Source: Flavobacteria bacterium GWA2_35_26 (GTDB lineage: Bacteria; Bacteroidota; Bacteroidia; Flavobacteriales; Flavobacteriaceae). Taken from it: 64,000 nt of DNA. The stretch spans positions 1 through 64,000 of the forward strand of contig MGWH01000003.1 in NCBI GenBank assembly GCA_001800905.1. Reading direction: 5' to 3'. Position 1 is the stretch's first letter. The number at the start of each line of letters is the position of its first letter. Shown here one piece after another: positions 43,844 through 53,115 of this stretch. The translations under genes and the position numbers were made by a program. A model generated the notes under the pieces. The model had not been told where the DNA came from. It did not search any database and saw nothing but the letters and a program-made list of their open reading frames with translations.

Positions 43844-46255
43844 TTATCCTTTGTCTGACAATCTTAAAATATCTCCAAAAACCCCTCTTGCTGTTACCGC
43901 TGAACCAGCTCCTGCACCTTGAACTACAATTGGTCGATCTCCATAGGATTCGGTGTAAATTTCGAAGAACGAATCCGATCCTTTCAATCCGCCTAAAGCA
44001 GTGTCTGAGGGAACTGAAACTAATTTTACTTCTAAATTTCCTTTATCGCTTTGCAAATCACCTGATAATTCCCCGATGTAACGTAACACGTGATTCGGTT
44101 GTTGGTCTTCTTTTATTTTGGCGTAGACCGCATCAAATTCTTTTAATTTGGTCAAAAATTCAGACGCACTTCCTTCTCGTAAATGTTCCGGAATTAGATT
44201 TTGAATTGCAATTTCTTCGAATTCATTTTGCAAATCCAATTCACGCGCCAAAATTAATAATTTTCTACCCACATCGTTTCCACATAAATCCTCTCTTGGA
44301 TCGGGTTCCGTATACCCATTATCAATGGCTTCTTTCAAAACATCACTAAATGGAACGTCTTTGCCAGAGAAGTTATTGAACAAATAACTCAATGTTCCCG
44401 AAAACACCCCTTTTATTTTAGTAATATTTTCACCTGAAAGGTGTAATAATTTAATCGTATCAATCAAAGGTAAACCAGCCCCTACATTGGTTTCGTACAA
44501 ATAGGTTTTTTGATTGTCTGCCAATACTTTACGTAGTTTTTTGTAAAAACTATAACTCAAGGTATTCGCCACTTTGTTAGACGAAATTAAGTCAAAACTG
44601 CTTTCAATCAACGGAATATAATTTTCCACAAATTCGGCACTAGCCGTATTGTCAATGGCAATTAAGTTTTCCAAATGATTTTCATTGGCATAATCAATCA
44701 CATCCTGAATGGAATATAAAGTTCCTTTGTTTTGGATTTCATTTTTCCAATTCGGTGTCACGCCATTTTTATTCAGCAACACATTTTTAGAATTGGCGAT
44801 AGCAAAAATATTCAACTTCACATCTTTACGTTTTTCGATAGCGGTAGCCGATTCTAAAATTTGGTTAATTAAAGTTCCTCCTACTAATCCGTGACCAAAA
44901 ATAGCAATGTTGATTTTTTTAGAAACCCCAAAAATCTCTCCGTGGATTACGTTCAAAGCACGATTCAATTCCGTTTTCTTTACCACCAAACTCACGTTTT
45001 TACCGGTAACGGTATTGTTGAACAAAATCGGAATGATTTTATTTTTAATCAATGCCGTGTAGGGCTTGTGAAAAGTACTTAAGTCTTGTCCAATGATAGA
45101 AATAACCGATACATTATCGGTCACCGAAATTTTATTGACGTCTTTCGAATAGAAATCATTTTCAAATTCATTCTCTAACTGAATCATTGCTAAAGAAGCT
45201 TTGTCAGCATCAACCACTAAACCAATTCCTCGTTCAGAAGAACCTTGCGAAATGATACTCACACTGATGTCATTGTCACCCATGACTTTGAAAATTCGAG
45301 CATCGACACCAGTTTTTCCAAGTAATCCGCGTCCTTCTAAATTAACCAAAGCCACATTTTCCAAAACTGAAAGAGTTTTGATTCCTTCTTTACTCGCTGT
45401 AGAACGGATTAAGGTTCCTTTATTTTCGTGATTGAAAGTATTCAAAATACGAAGCGGAATATTTTTCTCCAATAATGGAATGATCGTTTTAGCGTGTAAA
45501 ATGGTGGCCCCAAAATTAGCCAACTCATTCGCCTCATTAAACGTCAAATAATCAATTTTCTTAGCATCCGGAACTAAGTCAGGGTTTGCGGTATAGATTC
45601 CGTCAACGTGTGTGTAGTTTTGTAATTCTTCTGCATTCAAATAATTCGCAATCAAAGAAGCGGTATAATTACTTCCGTTTCTTCCTAAAGTAGTAGTCAC
45701 ATTTTTAGCATTCGAAGCAATGAAACCAGTGACAATATTTACCGCATCTTCATTCTCTTTGAAATACTGTATTACATTTTTCTTAGAAGCCTGTTCAATG
45801 GGTTGGGCATCGCCAAATTTCGAATCGGTTTTGATTAATTCTCTACTGTCAGCAAAACGAGCTGTTACTCCATTTTTAAGCAAAATCGCAGTCAGTAATT
45901 TGGCAGAAAGTACTTCGCCAATCGATAAAATTTGATCTTTAATTTTACTGCTGTAATCCCCAATTAAGCTTACGCCTTCAAATAATTTTTCTAAAACGGT
46001 AAATTCTTCTGTAAAATCAACCGCATCAAAACCATTTTGTTGTTCTAATTTGAATTGTTCCAATTGTGGCTTGTAGCTTTCATTTTTGGCTGCAATAGAC
46101 AACATTTCTTCCAATTCATCTGTAGCATTGCCACGTGCCGAAACCACCACAGCGATTTTCTCGCCTTGGTTAACTTTGTCTAAAATAATTGCCACCACTT
46201 TATCTAATCCATCTCCGTTAGATAATGACTTTCCTCCAAATTTTAAAATTTTCAT
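43844..46255 (-). CDS. thrA: Bifunctional aspartate kinase / homoserine dehydrogenase I
   Basis: An 803-residue fusion. Aspartate kinase occupies about 1-270, with MKILKFGGKSLSNGDGL at the start and the TLGRNGSNYTASL segment. Two ACT-like regulatory regions lie at about 290-440. Homoserine dehydrogenase occupies about 450-803, with the NAD(P)-binding IAIFGHGLVGGTLINQI and GVFSGTLSYLFN. It supplies homoserine to MetX, whose gene is 25 bp upstream. Its position under a SAM-I riboswitch suggests that it is dedicated to methionine. Confidence 0.95.
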   Translation of the reverse strand: MKILKFGGKSLSNGDGLDKVVAIILDKVNQGEKIAVVVSARGNATDELEEMLSIAAKNESYKPQLEQFKLEQQNGFDAVDFTEEFTVLEKLFEGVSLIGDYSSKIKDQILSIGEVLSAKLLTAILLKNGVTARFADSRELIKTDSKFGDAQPIEQASKKNVIQYFKENEDAVNIVTGFIASNAKNVTTTLGRNGSNYTASLIANYLNAEELQNYTHVDGIYTANPDLVPDAKKIDYLTFNEANELANFGATILHAKTIIPLLEKNIPLRILNTFNHENKGTLIRSTASKEGIKTLSVLENVALVNLEGRGLLGKTGVDARIFKVMGDNDISVSIISQGSSERGIGLVVDADKASLAMIQLENEFENDFYSKDVNKISVTDNVSVISIIGQDLSTFHKPYTALIKNKIIPILFNNTVTGKNVSLVVKKTELNRALNVIHGEIFGVSKKINIAIFGHGLVGGTLINQILESATAIEKRKDVKLNIFAIANSKNVLLNKNGVTPNWKNEIQNKGTLYSIQDVIDYANENHLENLIAIDNTASAEFVENYIPLIESSFDLISSNKVANTLSYSFYKKLRKVLADNQKTYLYETNVGAGLPLIDTIKLLHLSGENITKIKGVFSGTLSYLFNNFSGKDVPFSDVLKEAIDNGYTEPDPREDLCGNDVGRKLLILARELDLQNEFEEIAIQNLIPEHLREGSASEFLTKLKEFDAVYAKIKEDQQPNHVLRYIGELSGDLQSDKGNLEVKLVSVPSDTALGGLKGSDSFFEIYTESYGDRPIVVQGAGAGSAVTARGVFGDILRLSDKG

Positions 46256-46280
46256 TCTGTCTGTATTATACGTGGCGCCA

Positions 46281-47249
46281 TTAAAAAATGGGAGCCAACA
46301 AATTATGTAATTGTTGGTATTCTATCAAAAAAGCATCGTGACCATGAATGGAAACAATTTCTTGATAGGATACATTTTCTTTGTATTTTTTTAATTCTTC
46401 ATAAGTACCGCGATTCTCATTGGCTGTAAAAAACAAATCCGAATCAATGCCAATAATATGAATATTGGCTTCGATTGTTGCCGCTACTGTTGCAAAAGAA
46501 TCCCTGCCTCTTGTAATATCAATCGTCTTTAACAATTGGTTCATCATTTTATAAGCTGATAACTGAAAACGTTTTTGCAACTTATTCCCGTGATGGGCTA
46601 ACCAACTTTCGATATTAAAAACGGCCAATTCTTCGTTAGTTGTGCGTTGGAATTTGGACGAAAATGATTCCGGAGTTCGATAACACAACATGGCGTGAAT
46701 GCGCGCATCTTCGATTGGTTTTGACGAATTGGCTAAAATTTGCTCTTGCAAAAAACAATTGGCAATCAACCAATCTGTCGATTTCCAATCGGTTGCAATT
46801 GGAATTAAATGTTGGGTAATCTTTGGTTCTAAAGCAGCCATTTCCCAGGCTATTCCTCCACCAACAGACCCGCCAATAATAGCATACAACTGTGAAATTT
46901 GTAGCGCTTTAATTCCCTGATTAAATATTCGTGCAATATCTCTCGCGTTGAAATCTTGGTAGTTTTCAATACCAAAACCATCGTATCCGTTCCCTGGAAC
47001 ATTGAATGCCAGAACAGTGTACTTATTTGTATCTATCGTTTTGCTTTCGCCAATTAAGTCGTTCCACCAACCTTGTTCTCCAATTACGTTTGAATTCCCG
47101 GTTAAGGCGTGATTCACCAAAACAATAGGAGCTGTATTCAAACTTGGTCCAAAAACCTGATAACTTAAATGAAGTATAGGATATAGCGCACCACTTTCGG
47201 TGATGAAATTTTGTAATTGTATTTGGTTGATTTTATTTTCCAATGTCAA
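46281..47249 (-). CDS. metX: Homoserine O-acetyltransferase
   Basis: A 322-residue alpha/beta-hydrolase-fold acyltransferase activating homoserine. Family segments are VLVNHALTGNSNV, FNVPGNGYDG and the nucleophile elbow GGSVGGGIAWEMA (Ser about 138), plus HGHDAFLIEY with the catalytic histidine near the end. It is shorter than proteobacterial MetX (about 370), as common in Flavobacteria. No ATG is in frame near the family start: TTG at 47249 is the likely start codon, with another TTG two codons on. It is the first gene after the SAM-I riboswitch. Confidence 0.9.
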   Translation of the reverse strand: MTLENKINQIQLQNFITESGALYPILHLSYQVFGPSLNTAPIVLVNHALTGNSNVIGEQGWWNDLIGESKTIDTNKYTVLAFNVPGNGYDGFGIENYQDFNARDIARIFNQGIKALQISQLYAIIGGSVGGGIAWEMAALEPKITQHLIPIATDWKSTDWLIANCFLQEQILANSSKPIEDARIHAMLCYRTPESFSSKFQRTTNEELAVFNIESWLAHHGNKLQKRFQLSAYKMMNQLLKTIDITRGRDSFATVAATIEANIHIIGIDSDLFFTANENRGTYEELKKYKENVSYQEIVSIHGHDAFLIEYQQLHNLLAPIF

Positions 47250-47320
47250 ATCGGTTGTAATTGTTGATTTGTGTTGGAAATATTAGAAAGAAAATCTAGA
47301 AGGAAGCTAGAAAAATCTCG

Positions 47321-47425
47321 TGTTATCTTTCCACATTGCTGTGGTAGAATGCAGCACCTTCTTCGATTTACCGAAGGGTTGCTAAGGTTTCATCGGGTCT
47401 AATCCCTCTACCTTTCTTTATAACA
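47321..47425 (-). ncRNA. SAM-I (S-box) riboswitch before metX
   Basis: On the minus strand the core reads GGTAGAGGGATTAGACCC, then GATGAAACC, TTAGCAACC, a CTTCGGTAAATCGAAG hairpin arm and GGTGCTGCATTCTACC, which are the conserved S-box segments in order. P1 is TGTTAT (47425-47420) with ATAACA (47326-47321). Downstream, TCTAG/CTAGA inverted words (around 47296-47312) followed by T-rich sequence may form part of the expression platform. The operon metX-thrA-osmC-metZ should be turned down when SAM is high. Confidence 0.93.
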
Positions 47426-47455
47426 TTTCAATACGTTTATTTGAACTTTGAGCTG

Positions 47456-47486
47456 CAAATTAACGTCATATTTCTTAAAGAAACAA
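47456..47486 (-). promoter_or_regulatory. Predicted promoter of the metX operon
   Basis: Minus strand: TTG (47484-47486), 20 bases, TTAATTTG (47456-47463), one mismatch from TAnnTTTG, about 25 bases before the SAM-I P1 helix. Confidence 0.6.
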
Positions 47487-47677
47487 ATTTCCTTGCTGCA
47501 TAATTGGACAACAATCCAATATGCAGCTTTTGATTTACTCCTTTGAACCAATAATTATTTGGTCCAAATACAATCTTTACAAAGAAATAATGCAATAAAA
47601 AGGAGCTAAAAGCCTCGTTTTTTGAAGAAACCGAAACCGAAACGCCTTTTTGCAACAAAAAAAAAGAAAAGTTTAAT

Positions 47678-47706
47678 TTGGAATTCAAAATGGTTTTATA
47701 ACTTTG
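47678..47706 (+). promoter_or_regulatory. Predicted promoter of metK
   Basis: Plus strand: TTG (47678-47680), 18 bases, TAACTTTG (47699-47706). Transcription would start at about 47711-47713, only a few bases before the SAM-II aptamer. Confidence 0.7.
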
Positions 47707-47717
47707 CGCTCTAATTT

Positions 47718-47809
47718 CAGAGGAAAAATTTGAACTGATTGCAACCTCGTTAAAAAATGCTAAAGCAGGAATTTCCCTTTAGCATTTCGTAGCAACACCA
47801 TTTTTCCTC
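47718..47809 (+). ncRNA. SAM-II riboswitch with complementary 3' arm before metK
   Basis: P1 is GAGG (47720-47723) with CCTC (47745-47748). The loop has ATTTGAACTGATTGCAA and the 3' part reads CGTTAAAAAATGCTAAAGCAGG, matching the conserved SAM-II core (UUG...UUGCA...CGUUAAA...GCUAAA..GG). Beyond it a second half is complementary to the aptamer: AATGCTAAAG/CTTTAGCATT (47756-47765 with 47777-47786) and GAGGAAAAAT/ATTTTTCCTC (47720-47729 with 47800-47809). The aptamer and this long hairpin cannot form together, giving a plausible switch for metK. Confidence 0.8.
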
Positions 47810-47837
47810 GCTTAATTTAAAACTAAATTAAATTATT

Positions 47838-49088
47838 ATGGCTTATTTATTTACGTCAGAATCTGTGAGTGAAGGACATCCAGACAAAGTGGCTGATCAA
47901 ATCTCCGATGCATTAATCGATAATTTTTTGGCATTTGATGCCGATTCAAAAGTAGCTTGTGAAACTTTGGTAACTACTGGTCAGGTGATCTTGGCGGGTG
48001 AGGTAAAATCCAATACCTACTTAGATGTACAACAAATTGCTCGTGATGTGATCAAGAAAATTGGTTACACCAAAAGTGAGTACATGTTTGAAGCTAATTC
48101 TTGCGGTATCCTTTCAGCAATTCACGAACAATCAGCTGATATCAATCAAGGAGTTGACAGAGCAAGTAAAGAAGAACAAGGAGCTGGTGACCAAGGAATG
48201 ATGTTTGGCTATGCTACTAATGAGACGGAGAACTACATGCCTTTGGCTTTGGATTTATCTCATGCGATTTTGATTGAGTTGGCTAACTTGAGAAGAGAGA
48301 ATAACGAAATCAAATACTTGCGTCCAGATGCAAAATCGCAAGTAACTCTTGAATATTCAGATGATAACAAACCGGTTCGTATTGACGCCATTGTAATCTC
48401 TACGCAACACGACGATTTTGATCAAGAAGCTGCGATGTTGGCTAAAATCAAATCGGATTTAGTGAGCATTTTGATTCCGCGTATTAAAGCGAAATACCCA
48501 CAATATGCACATTTGTTCAATGATAATATTACCTATCATATCAACCCAACAGGAAAATTCGTTATTGGAGGACCTCACGGAGATACTGGTTTGACAGGAA
48601 GAAAAATCATTGTGGATACCTATGGTGGAAAAGGAGCTCACGGTGGTGGCGCTTTCTCTGGTAAAGACCCTTCTAAAGTAGACCGCTCTGCAGCGTATGC
48701 AACACGTCATATTGCTAAAAACTTAGTAGCAGCTGGATTGTGTGATGAAATTTTAGTTCAAGTATCGTACGCTATTGGTGTGGCAAAACCAACATCTATC
48801 AACGTGAATACCTACGGAACTTCAAAAGTAAGTTTGACTGACGGAGAAATTAGTAAGGTAGTGGAAGGTATTTTTGATATGCGTCCGTACTTTATTGAGC
48901 AACGTTTGAAATTAAGAAATCCAATTTACAGTGAAACAGCTGCCTACGGACATATGGGACGTACGCCTGAGACAGTTACTAAAACCTTCTCTGCTCCTGG
49001 CGGATTAACTAAAACCGTTACTGTAGATTTATTTACTTGGGAAAAATTAGATTTCGTAGACGCTGTTAAAACAGCTTTTAAATTGTAA
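47838..49088 (+). CDS. metK: S-adenosylmethionine synthetase
   Basis: A 416-residue enzyme making SAM from methionine and ATP. Family motifs are [18 protein letters not shown] at the start, [36 protein letters not shown] and [18 protein letters not shown]. Length is slightly over the 385-400 usual elsewhere, as in other Bacteroidota. It is monocistronic: a SAM-II riboswitch lies upstream and a 16 bp stem terminator follows. SAM therefore represses its own synthesis and, through the SAM-I element, methionine supply. Confidence 0.96.
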   Translation: MAYLFTSESVSEGHPDKVADQISDALIDNFLAFDADSKVACETLVTTGQVILAGEVKSNTYLDVQQIARDVIKKIGYTKSEYMFEANSCGILSAIHEQSADINQGVDRASKEEQGAGDQGMMFGYATNETENYMPLALDLSHAILIELANLRRENNEIKYLRPDAKSQVTLEYSDDNKPVRIDAIVISTQHDDFDQEAAMLAKIKSDLVSILIPRIKAKYPQYAHLFNDNITYHINPTGKFVIGGPHGDTGLTGRKIIVDTYGGKGAHGGGAFSGKDPSKVDRSAAYATRHIAKNLVAAGLCDEILVQVSYAIGVAKPTSINVNTYGTSKVSLTDGEISKVVEGIFDMRPYFIEQRLKLRNPIYSETAAYGHMGRTPETVTKTFSAPGGLTKTVTVDLFTWEKLDFVDAVKTAFKL

Positions 49089-49114
49089 ATTAATTTCTTG
49101 TAAATTAAATACCA

Positions 49115-49150
49115 AAAACGAGTTTTCTTTAATTAAAGAAAACTCGTTTT
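49115..49150. terminator. Bidirectional terminator after metK
   Basis: A perfect 16 bp stem, AAAACGAGTTTTCTTT with AAAGAAAACTCGTTTT, loop AATT, with a T run on either strand. It separates metK from the convergent outer-membrane protein gene. Confidence 0.92.
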
Positions 49151-49174
49151 TTTATAAGTTGAATTTTAATGTAT

Positions 49175-51925
49175 TTAGATATTATATTTTAAAAGGAATG
49201 AAACAAACCTTGGCAAAATAATAGTTTCATTGGCATTATATCCATTTACACTAAATGAATTATTCAGCCTTGACTTTGTATTCAAAAGATTATTCGCTTG
49301 AATTCTATATTCCAATTTGGCATCTTTTTTAGCATAATTAATACTGGCAGACATAATTTTAAAATCATTGGTTAATCCAGAAGACTGATTTTTAAATCGG
49401 TTAAACGAATAATCCCAATTAATATTCATTCCTTCTAAGAAATAATAATTTAGTTTCACATTAGGACTCTGTGTTGTAAATGCAGTATTTGCTTGCTCAG
49501 AAAAATTAATTCTATACCCCAAATCAATATTAGGAAGCTTCTTAAATTGAGTCCCCAACGTTAGATTATATCCGTGATTAATATTTTCAATTTCTTGGAT
49601 AAACTCTTTCACATTCCCACCAATAATAGCTCTATTTAACACAAAGTTCCTATTCCAACTTGCATTAAGTCCTCCTGATATTTTATAGTATTTCTTGAAG
49701 CTTTTCGAATAAAAAAGAGTACTATTCAAATTCTCATTTTCAGCATCCAAATTCAATCGGTCAGAAGTTGAATAAATTCCTTGAAATAAAATACCATTGA
49801 CTACAGGATTTTTAGTAGTAGTGTAGGATATATTTCCAAAAATTGTGGTGAAATTATATAAATTATATTTTGAATAATTCAATCTGTGTGAAGTTACCAA
49901 TGAGTTTTCTAAACCCGAATTACCCCTCGCTATACTATTAAAATTAGTAAAAACATATCCTTCAATTAAAGAATTGATATCATTAAAACCATTTTTTACA
50001 GAATAATTATAGGTTATATTTTCTGATTTTTTCAAATCCCATCTGGCAAACATATCTGGCAAAAATCGATTGAAATTTAATTGAAAAGGTCTAGAAAATT
50101 GAGTGTTATTCGTTAGATATTGATGGTAAGAAAAACCCGGGTTAAAGGTAAATTTTCCTAGCATGAACTTATAATGAATACCCAAAAATGCATCCTTAAA
50201 CGAATAACGAACATCATTATTATACGATTCATTATTTATTGTTACTGCGGAATTATTTTGCAAAATCTGCAACAAACTCGAATTGTAGGTTTGAAAAGCA
50301 TTGGTATTACCTAGAGTTAAATTAAGAATACTTTTATTACTAATTTGAAAGTAGTAATCCAATTTGGCATCAAACTTATTCGTTTTTACAAATCTCGATT
50401 GTTCAATATTTAAAGAGTTTTGATTTACAAAAATCGAACTAGGATCATTCGGATTAGTTGTATTACTATTTTGATACGGATTTACAGAGAGTTGTGGATT
50501 ATAAAAGGGATCTTCGTCCTCATACTGATGTTGCATCTCAACTACCCAAGTACTTTTTGAATTTTGTGTGTAAAATAAATTTAAGCTTTGATTAAACGAA
50601 ATTGGATCTTGCTTTTGAAACGAAAGAATTGAGTTGGAATTGTTAATTGGTGTTGAACCAAAATAAGAAGTAGAATTAGTTTGATTTATATTCTCTTCGC
50701 GCTGACTGTTCTTTCTTAAAAAAGCATCATAATCCAATTGAAATTTGTCATTGGGTTTGAATTTCGATCCAAATTTTGATATAAATGCAGTATTCCTTGA
50801 ATCTGTTTGATTTTTCCTGTTTTCCAAAGTACCTATTGCAGTAGTATTAGGTTGGAAAATTCCGCGCTCTGAATTTGTAATCGATTGGTTGTAGGTGTTA
50901 GAATAAGCACCAAATCCAGACACGGTCCATTTTTTTGAAAAAGAATGATTCAAGTTAATCGCTCCAAATTTATCCGTCATTTTTGCTACATTATCTCCGC
51001 CAGATAATCCAAAAAAATTACGATTAAAATTTAACGAAGTTCCGTTTCTATCAATAGTATTTCTGGCGCCACCAGTTATCCTGAAAAAATCAGCTGAAGT
51101 CAATGAAACTTCCCCAATATTATTCAAATTCACAATGGTATTGACACTCGTTTTTGGGGAATAATAAAATAGTTTTGGATTAAAAATATATCCTTTATTA
51201 TTAGCTAAACCACCACTCAAATCGCCAAACCAAAACTTATCTTTTCCTTTTTTGAGTTTTATATTAATTGCTATGTCGTCATTGTTGTTTTCGATACCTT
51301 TCATTTGAGAAACCTCATTGAAATTTCTCATTACTTGTACTTTATCAACAGCGTCAGAAGGAATGTTTTTTGAACCCAGCTTAGTGTCACCCTCCATAAA
51401 CGGTTTCCCATCTACAAATAGTTTTCTTACCTGTTTACCTTCTACTTGAATTTGGCCATCTGAAGAAACTTCAAATCCTGGAAGCTTTTTAAATACATCT
51501 TCTAATTTTCGTTCCTCTCCAGTTTTAAATGAATCCGTATTGTAAACAATTGTATCTCCTTTGATTGAAACCGGCATTTCACGGACTATCTCAACACCAG
51601 CAAGTTCAATACCACCAGACTCCATTGTAATGTTTTGAATAATATTTTCTGATTTTGTGTTTACCGAAATTTCTTTATTTTGCATTCCAATATAACTCAG
51701 CTTAATCGTATACGATGTATTGGCTTTCAAGTTCAAGATAAATTTTCCTTTATCAGATGTAATGGCATAAGCATCCATCGCTTTAGAGGTTTGGTTCACA
51801 GCCATTACATTGGCCATTTCAAGTGGCGCTTTGCCTGTATCGAGAACAATTCCTTCGAAACGAATATTTTGTGCGTACCCAGTCGCAAACAATACTAGGG
51901 CAAAACATACTAGCAATTTTTTCAT
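49175..51925 (-). CDS. TonB-receptor-like outer-membrane beta-barrel protein
   Basis: A 916-residue outer-membrane protein with a signal peptide (MKKLLVCFALVLFATGYAQ). A carboxypeptidase-regulatory-like domain spans about 22-105. A plug-like region follows (about 120-230, with GRDTI-type VYNTDSFKTGEERKLEDVFKKLPGFEV). The remainder is rich in alternating aromatic strands ending in a terminal barrel strand (FVSFLLKYNI). It belongs to the outer membrane beta-barrel family often paired with GLPGLI proteins. The GLPGLI gene is 21 bp upstream. The substrate is unknown; export or surface assembly has been suggested for such pairs only by context. Confidence 0.87.
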   Translation of the reverse strand: MKKLLVCFALVLFATGYAQNIRFEGIVLDTGKAPLEMANVMAVNQTSKAMDAYAITSDKGKFILNLKANTSYTIKLSYIGMQNKEISVNTKSENIIQNITMESGGIELAGVEIVREMPVSIKGDTIVYNTDSFKTGEERKLEDVFKKLPGFEVSSDGQIQVEGKQVRKLFVDGKPFMEGDTKLGSKNIPSDAVDKVQVMRNFNEVSQMKGIENNNDDIAINIKLKKGKDKFWFGDLSGGLANNKGYIFNPKLFYYSPKTSVNTIVNLNNIGEVSLTSADFFRITGGARNTIDRNGTSLNFNRNFFGLSGGDNVAKMTDKFGAINLNHSFSKKWTVSGFGAYSNTYNQSITNSERGIFQPNTTAIGTLENRKNQTDSRNTAFISKFGSKFKPNDKFQLDYDAFLRKNSQREENINQTNSTSYFGSTPINNSNSILSFQKQDPISFNQSLNLFYTQNSKSTWVVEMQHQYEDEDPFYNPQLSVNPYQNSNTTNPNDPSSIFVNQNSLNIEQSRFVKTNKFDAKLDYYFQISNKSILNLTLGNTNAFQTYNSSLLQILQNNSAVTINNESYNNDVRYSFKDAFLGIHYKFMLGKFTFNPGFSYHQYLTNNTQFSRPFQLNFNRFLPDMFARWDLKKSENITYNYSVKNGFNDINSLIEGYVFTNFNSIARGNSGLENSLVTSHRLNYSKYNLYNFTTIFGNISYTTTKNPVVNGILFQGIYSTSDRLNLDAENENLNSTLFYSKSFKKYYKISGGLNASWNRNFVLNRAIIGGNVKEFIQEIENINHGYNLTLGTQFKKLPNIDLGYRINFSEQANTAFTTQSPNVKLNYYFLEGMNINWDYSFNRFKNQSSGLTNDFKIMSASINYAKKDAKLEYRIQANNLLNTKSRLNNSFSVNGYNANETIILPRFVSFLLKYNI

Positions 51926-51946
51926 TGTATACTGTTTATAAAACTA

Positions 51947-52858
51947 TTAATTGTTAAATCTAATTTGCATTCCGCCACCACGACCACCAGGACCTTGATT
52001 CATTTCTCTAAACTCCTCCATTTTTTTTACCACAATATCATCATATTCTTTTTGAGACACTGTTTTCCCTTTTGATGGTGCTTTAATTTCAGTTTTTTCT
52101 TTTGGATTTAAAACCACTTTAGAACAAAGAATAATAGTTTTACCATCATTTACTTCCAAAATTAATCCAGGCAATCCCCAATATCCTTCAGGTCCCTGAT
52201 TAACAGGGATTTCTGGTGTATACCAAGCCGTAATTGTAATTTCTTTTGGTAATTCAAGAGCATCCATAAAACTTGTTTTTGGAGCTTCTTTTGGTTTTTC
52301 TTGTTGAGATGCTTCTTCTTTTTTAGGTGTATCTTCTTTTTTAGGGCGAAAATTTCTAAAATCAGTTTTACTAGCGGCTTTAATTGCAGTCGCTTTATAG
52401 CAGGTATACCCGCCAATCACTCTGGTTTCAGCTTCCATTTTCCAATTTAAACTTGCTAACGAATCTTTAACTAAAAATTCTTTACCCATGAAATCTTTAT
52501 CGATACTATACGTTTTATCTTTTACGTTTTTATAATACGTACCGCCGCCACCAGTCATCGAGCCCATCATCATTCGCATTCCTCCTCCTTGATTAGAAGC
52601 CTCTAATTTTTCTTCTTCTTTATAAATTGAAGCCGATTTATCAAAGTTAAGAACGAAAGTCTTTTCAAACATTTTTTTCATTCGTTCCTCCATCATTTTT
52701 TGCATGTCTGGATTGATGTTTTTGTTGCCTTCCATACGAACTTTAAAGTCGGCCATACTGGTTTTTGACTCGTAAACAGCCATTCCTTGAAAATCCTTTT
52801 GCGCTTGTGAATTAGAATAAATTAATACAAATAATAAAAGTAAAATCGCTTTTTTCAT
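51947..52858 (-). CDS. GLPGLI family protein
   Basis: A 303-residue secreted protein of the Bacteroidota GLPGLI family. The signal peptide is MKKAILLLLFVLIYSNSQAQ. The family-naming segment appears as YWGLPGLILEVNDG (about 230-243), and AWYTPEIPVNQGPEGYWG precedes it. The centre has a Lys/Glu-rich low-complexity stretch (PKKEDTPKKEEASQQEKP). The ATG at 52858 starts the signal peptide; an upstream in-frame ATG at 52885 adds nine residues without sense. It is the first gene of a pair with the outer-membrane barrel. Function not known. Confidence 0.9.
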   Translation of the reverse strand: MKKAILLLLFVLIYSNSQAQKDFQGMAVYESKTSMADFKVRMEGNKNINPDMQKMMEERMKKMFEKTFVLNFDKSASIYKEEEKLEASNQGGGMRMMMGSMTGGGGTYYKNVKDKTYSIDKDFMGKEFLVKDSLASLNWKMEAETRVIGGYTCYKATAIKAASKTDFRNFRPKKEDTPKKEEASQQEKPKEAPKTSFMDALELPKEITITAWYTPEIPVNQGPEGYWGLPGLILEVNDGKTIILCSKVVLNPKEKTEIKAPSKGKTVSQKEYDDIVVKKMEEFREMNQGPGGRGGGMQIRFNN

Positions 52859-53115
52859 GAGGTTCAAATTATAATTAAAGGGCAAATATGACGAAAGATT
52901 TTGAATTTTGTACCAATAAAATGTTAAATGACTTAGTCAGACCTGTTCGAAAACAATTAGTTTATATCCAATTAATTTAAAAATAGAAATAAAATAAAGC
53001 AGCTATTCCATTTTCCGATTGTGAATAAATCATTCCGAAAAATGTATTACAAACACTAATTTTTATCTATTTTTACCCTTTTAGAATTTATCAATAATAA
53101 AATCACACTACCGTA

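Larger units (their letters stand above)
47250..47837. other. Divergent metX/metK regulatory region with two SAM riboswitches
   Basis: A 588 bp gap without a gene. Minus side: promoter (47456-47486), SAM-I aptamer (47321-47425) and a leader of about 70 bases to metX. Plus side: promoter (47678-47706), SAM-II aptamer and its complementary 3' arm (47718-47809), and about 28 bases to metK. A minus-strand open frame at 47437-47688 overlaps both promoters and is not believable as a gene. Confidence 0.85.

Noticed and set aside
47437..47688. Minus-strand open frame of 83 codons between metX and metK
   Set aside because: It overlaps both predicted promoters and lies between two riboswitches; composition is not protein-like.
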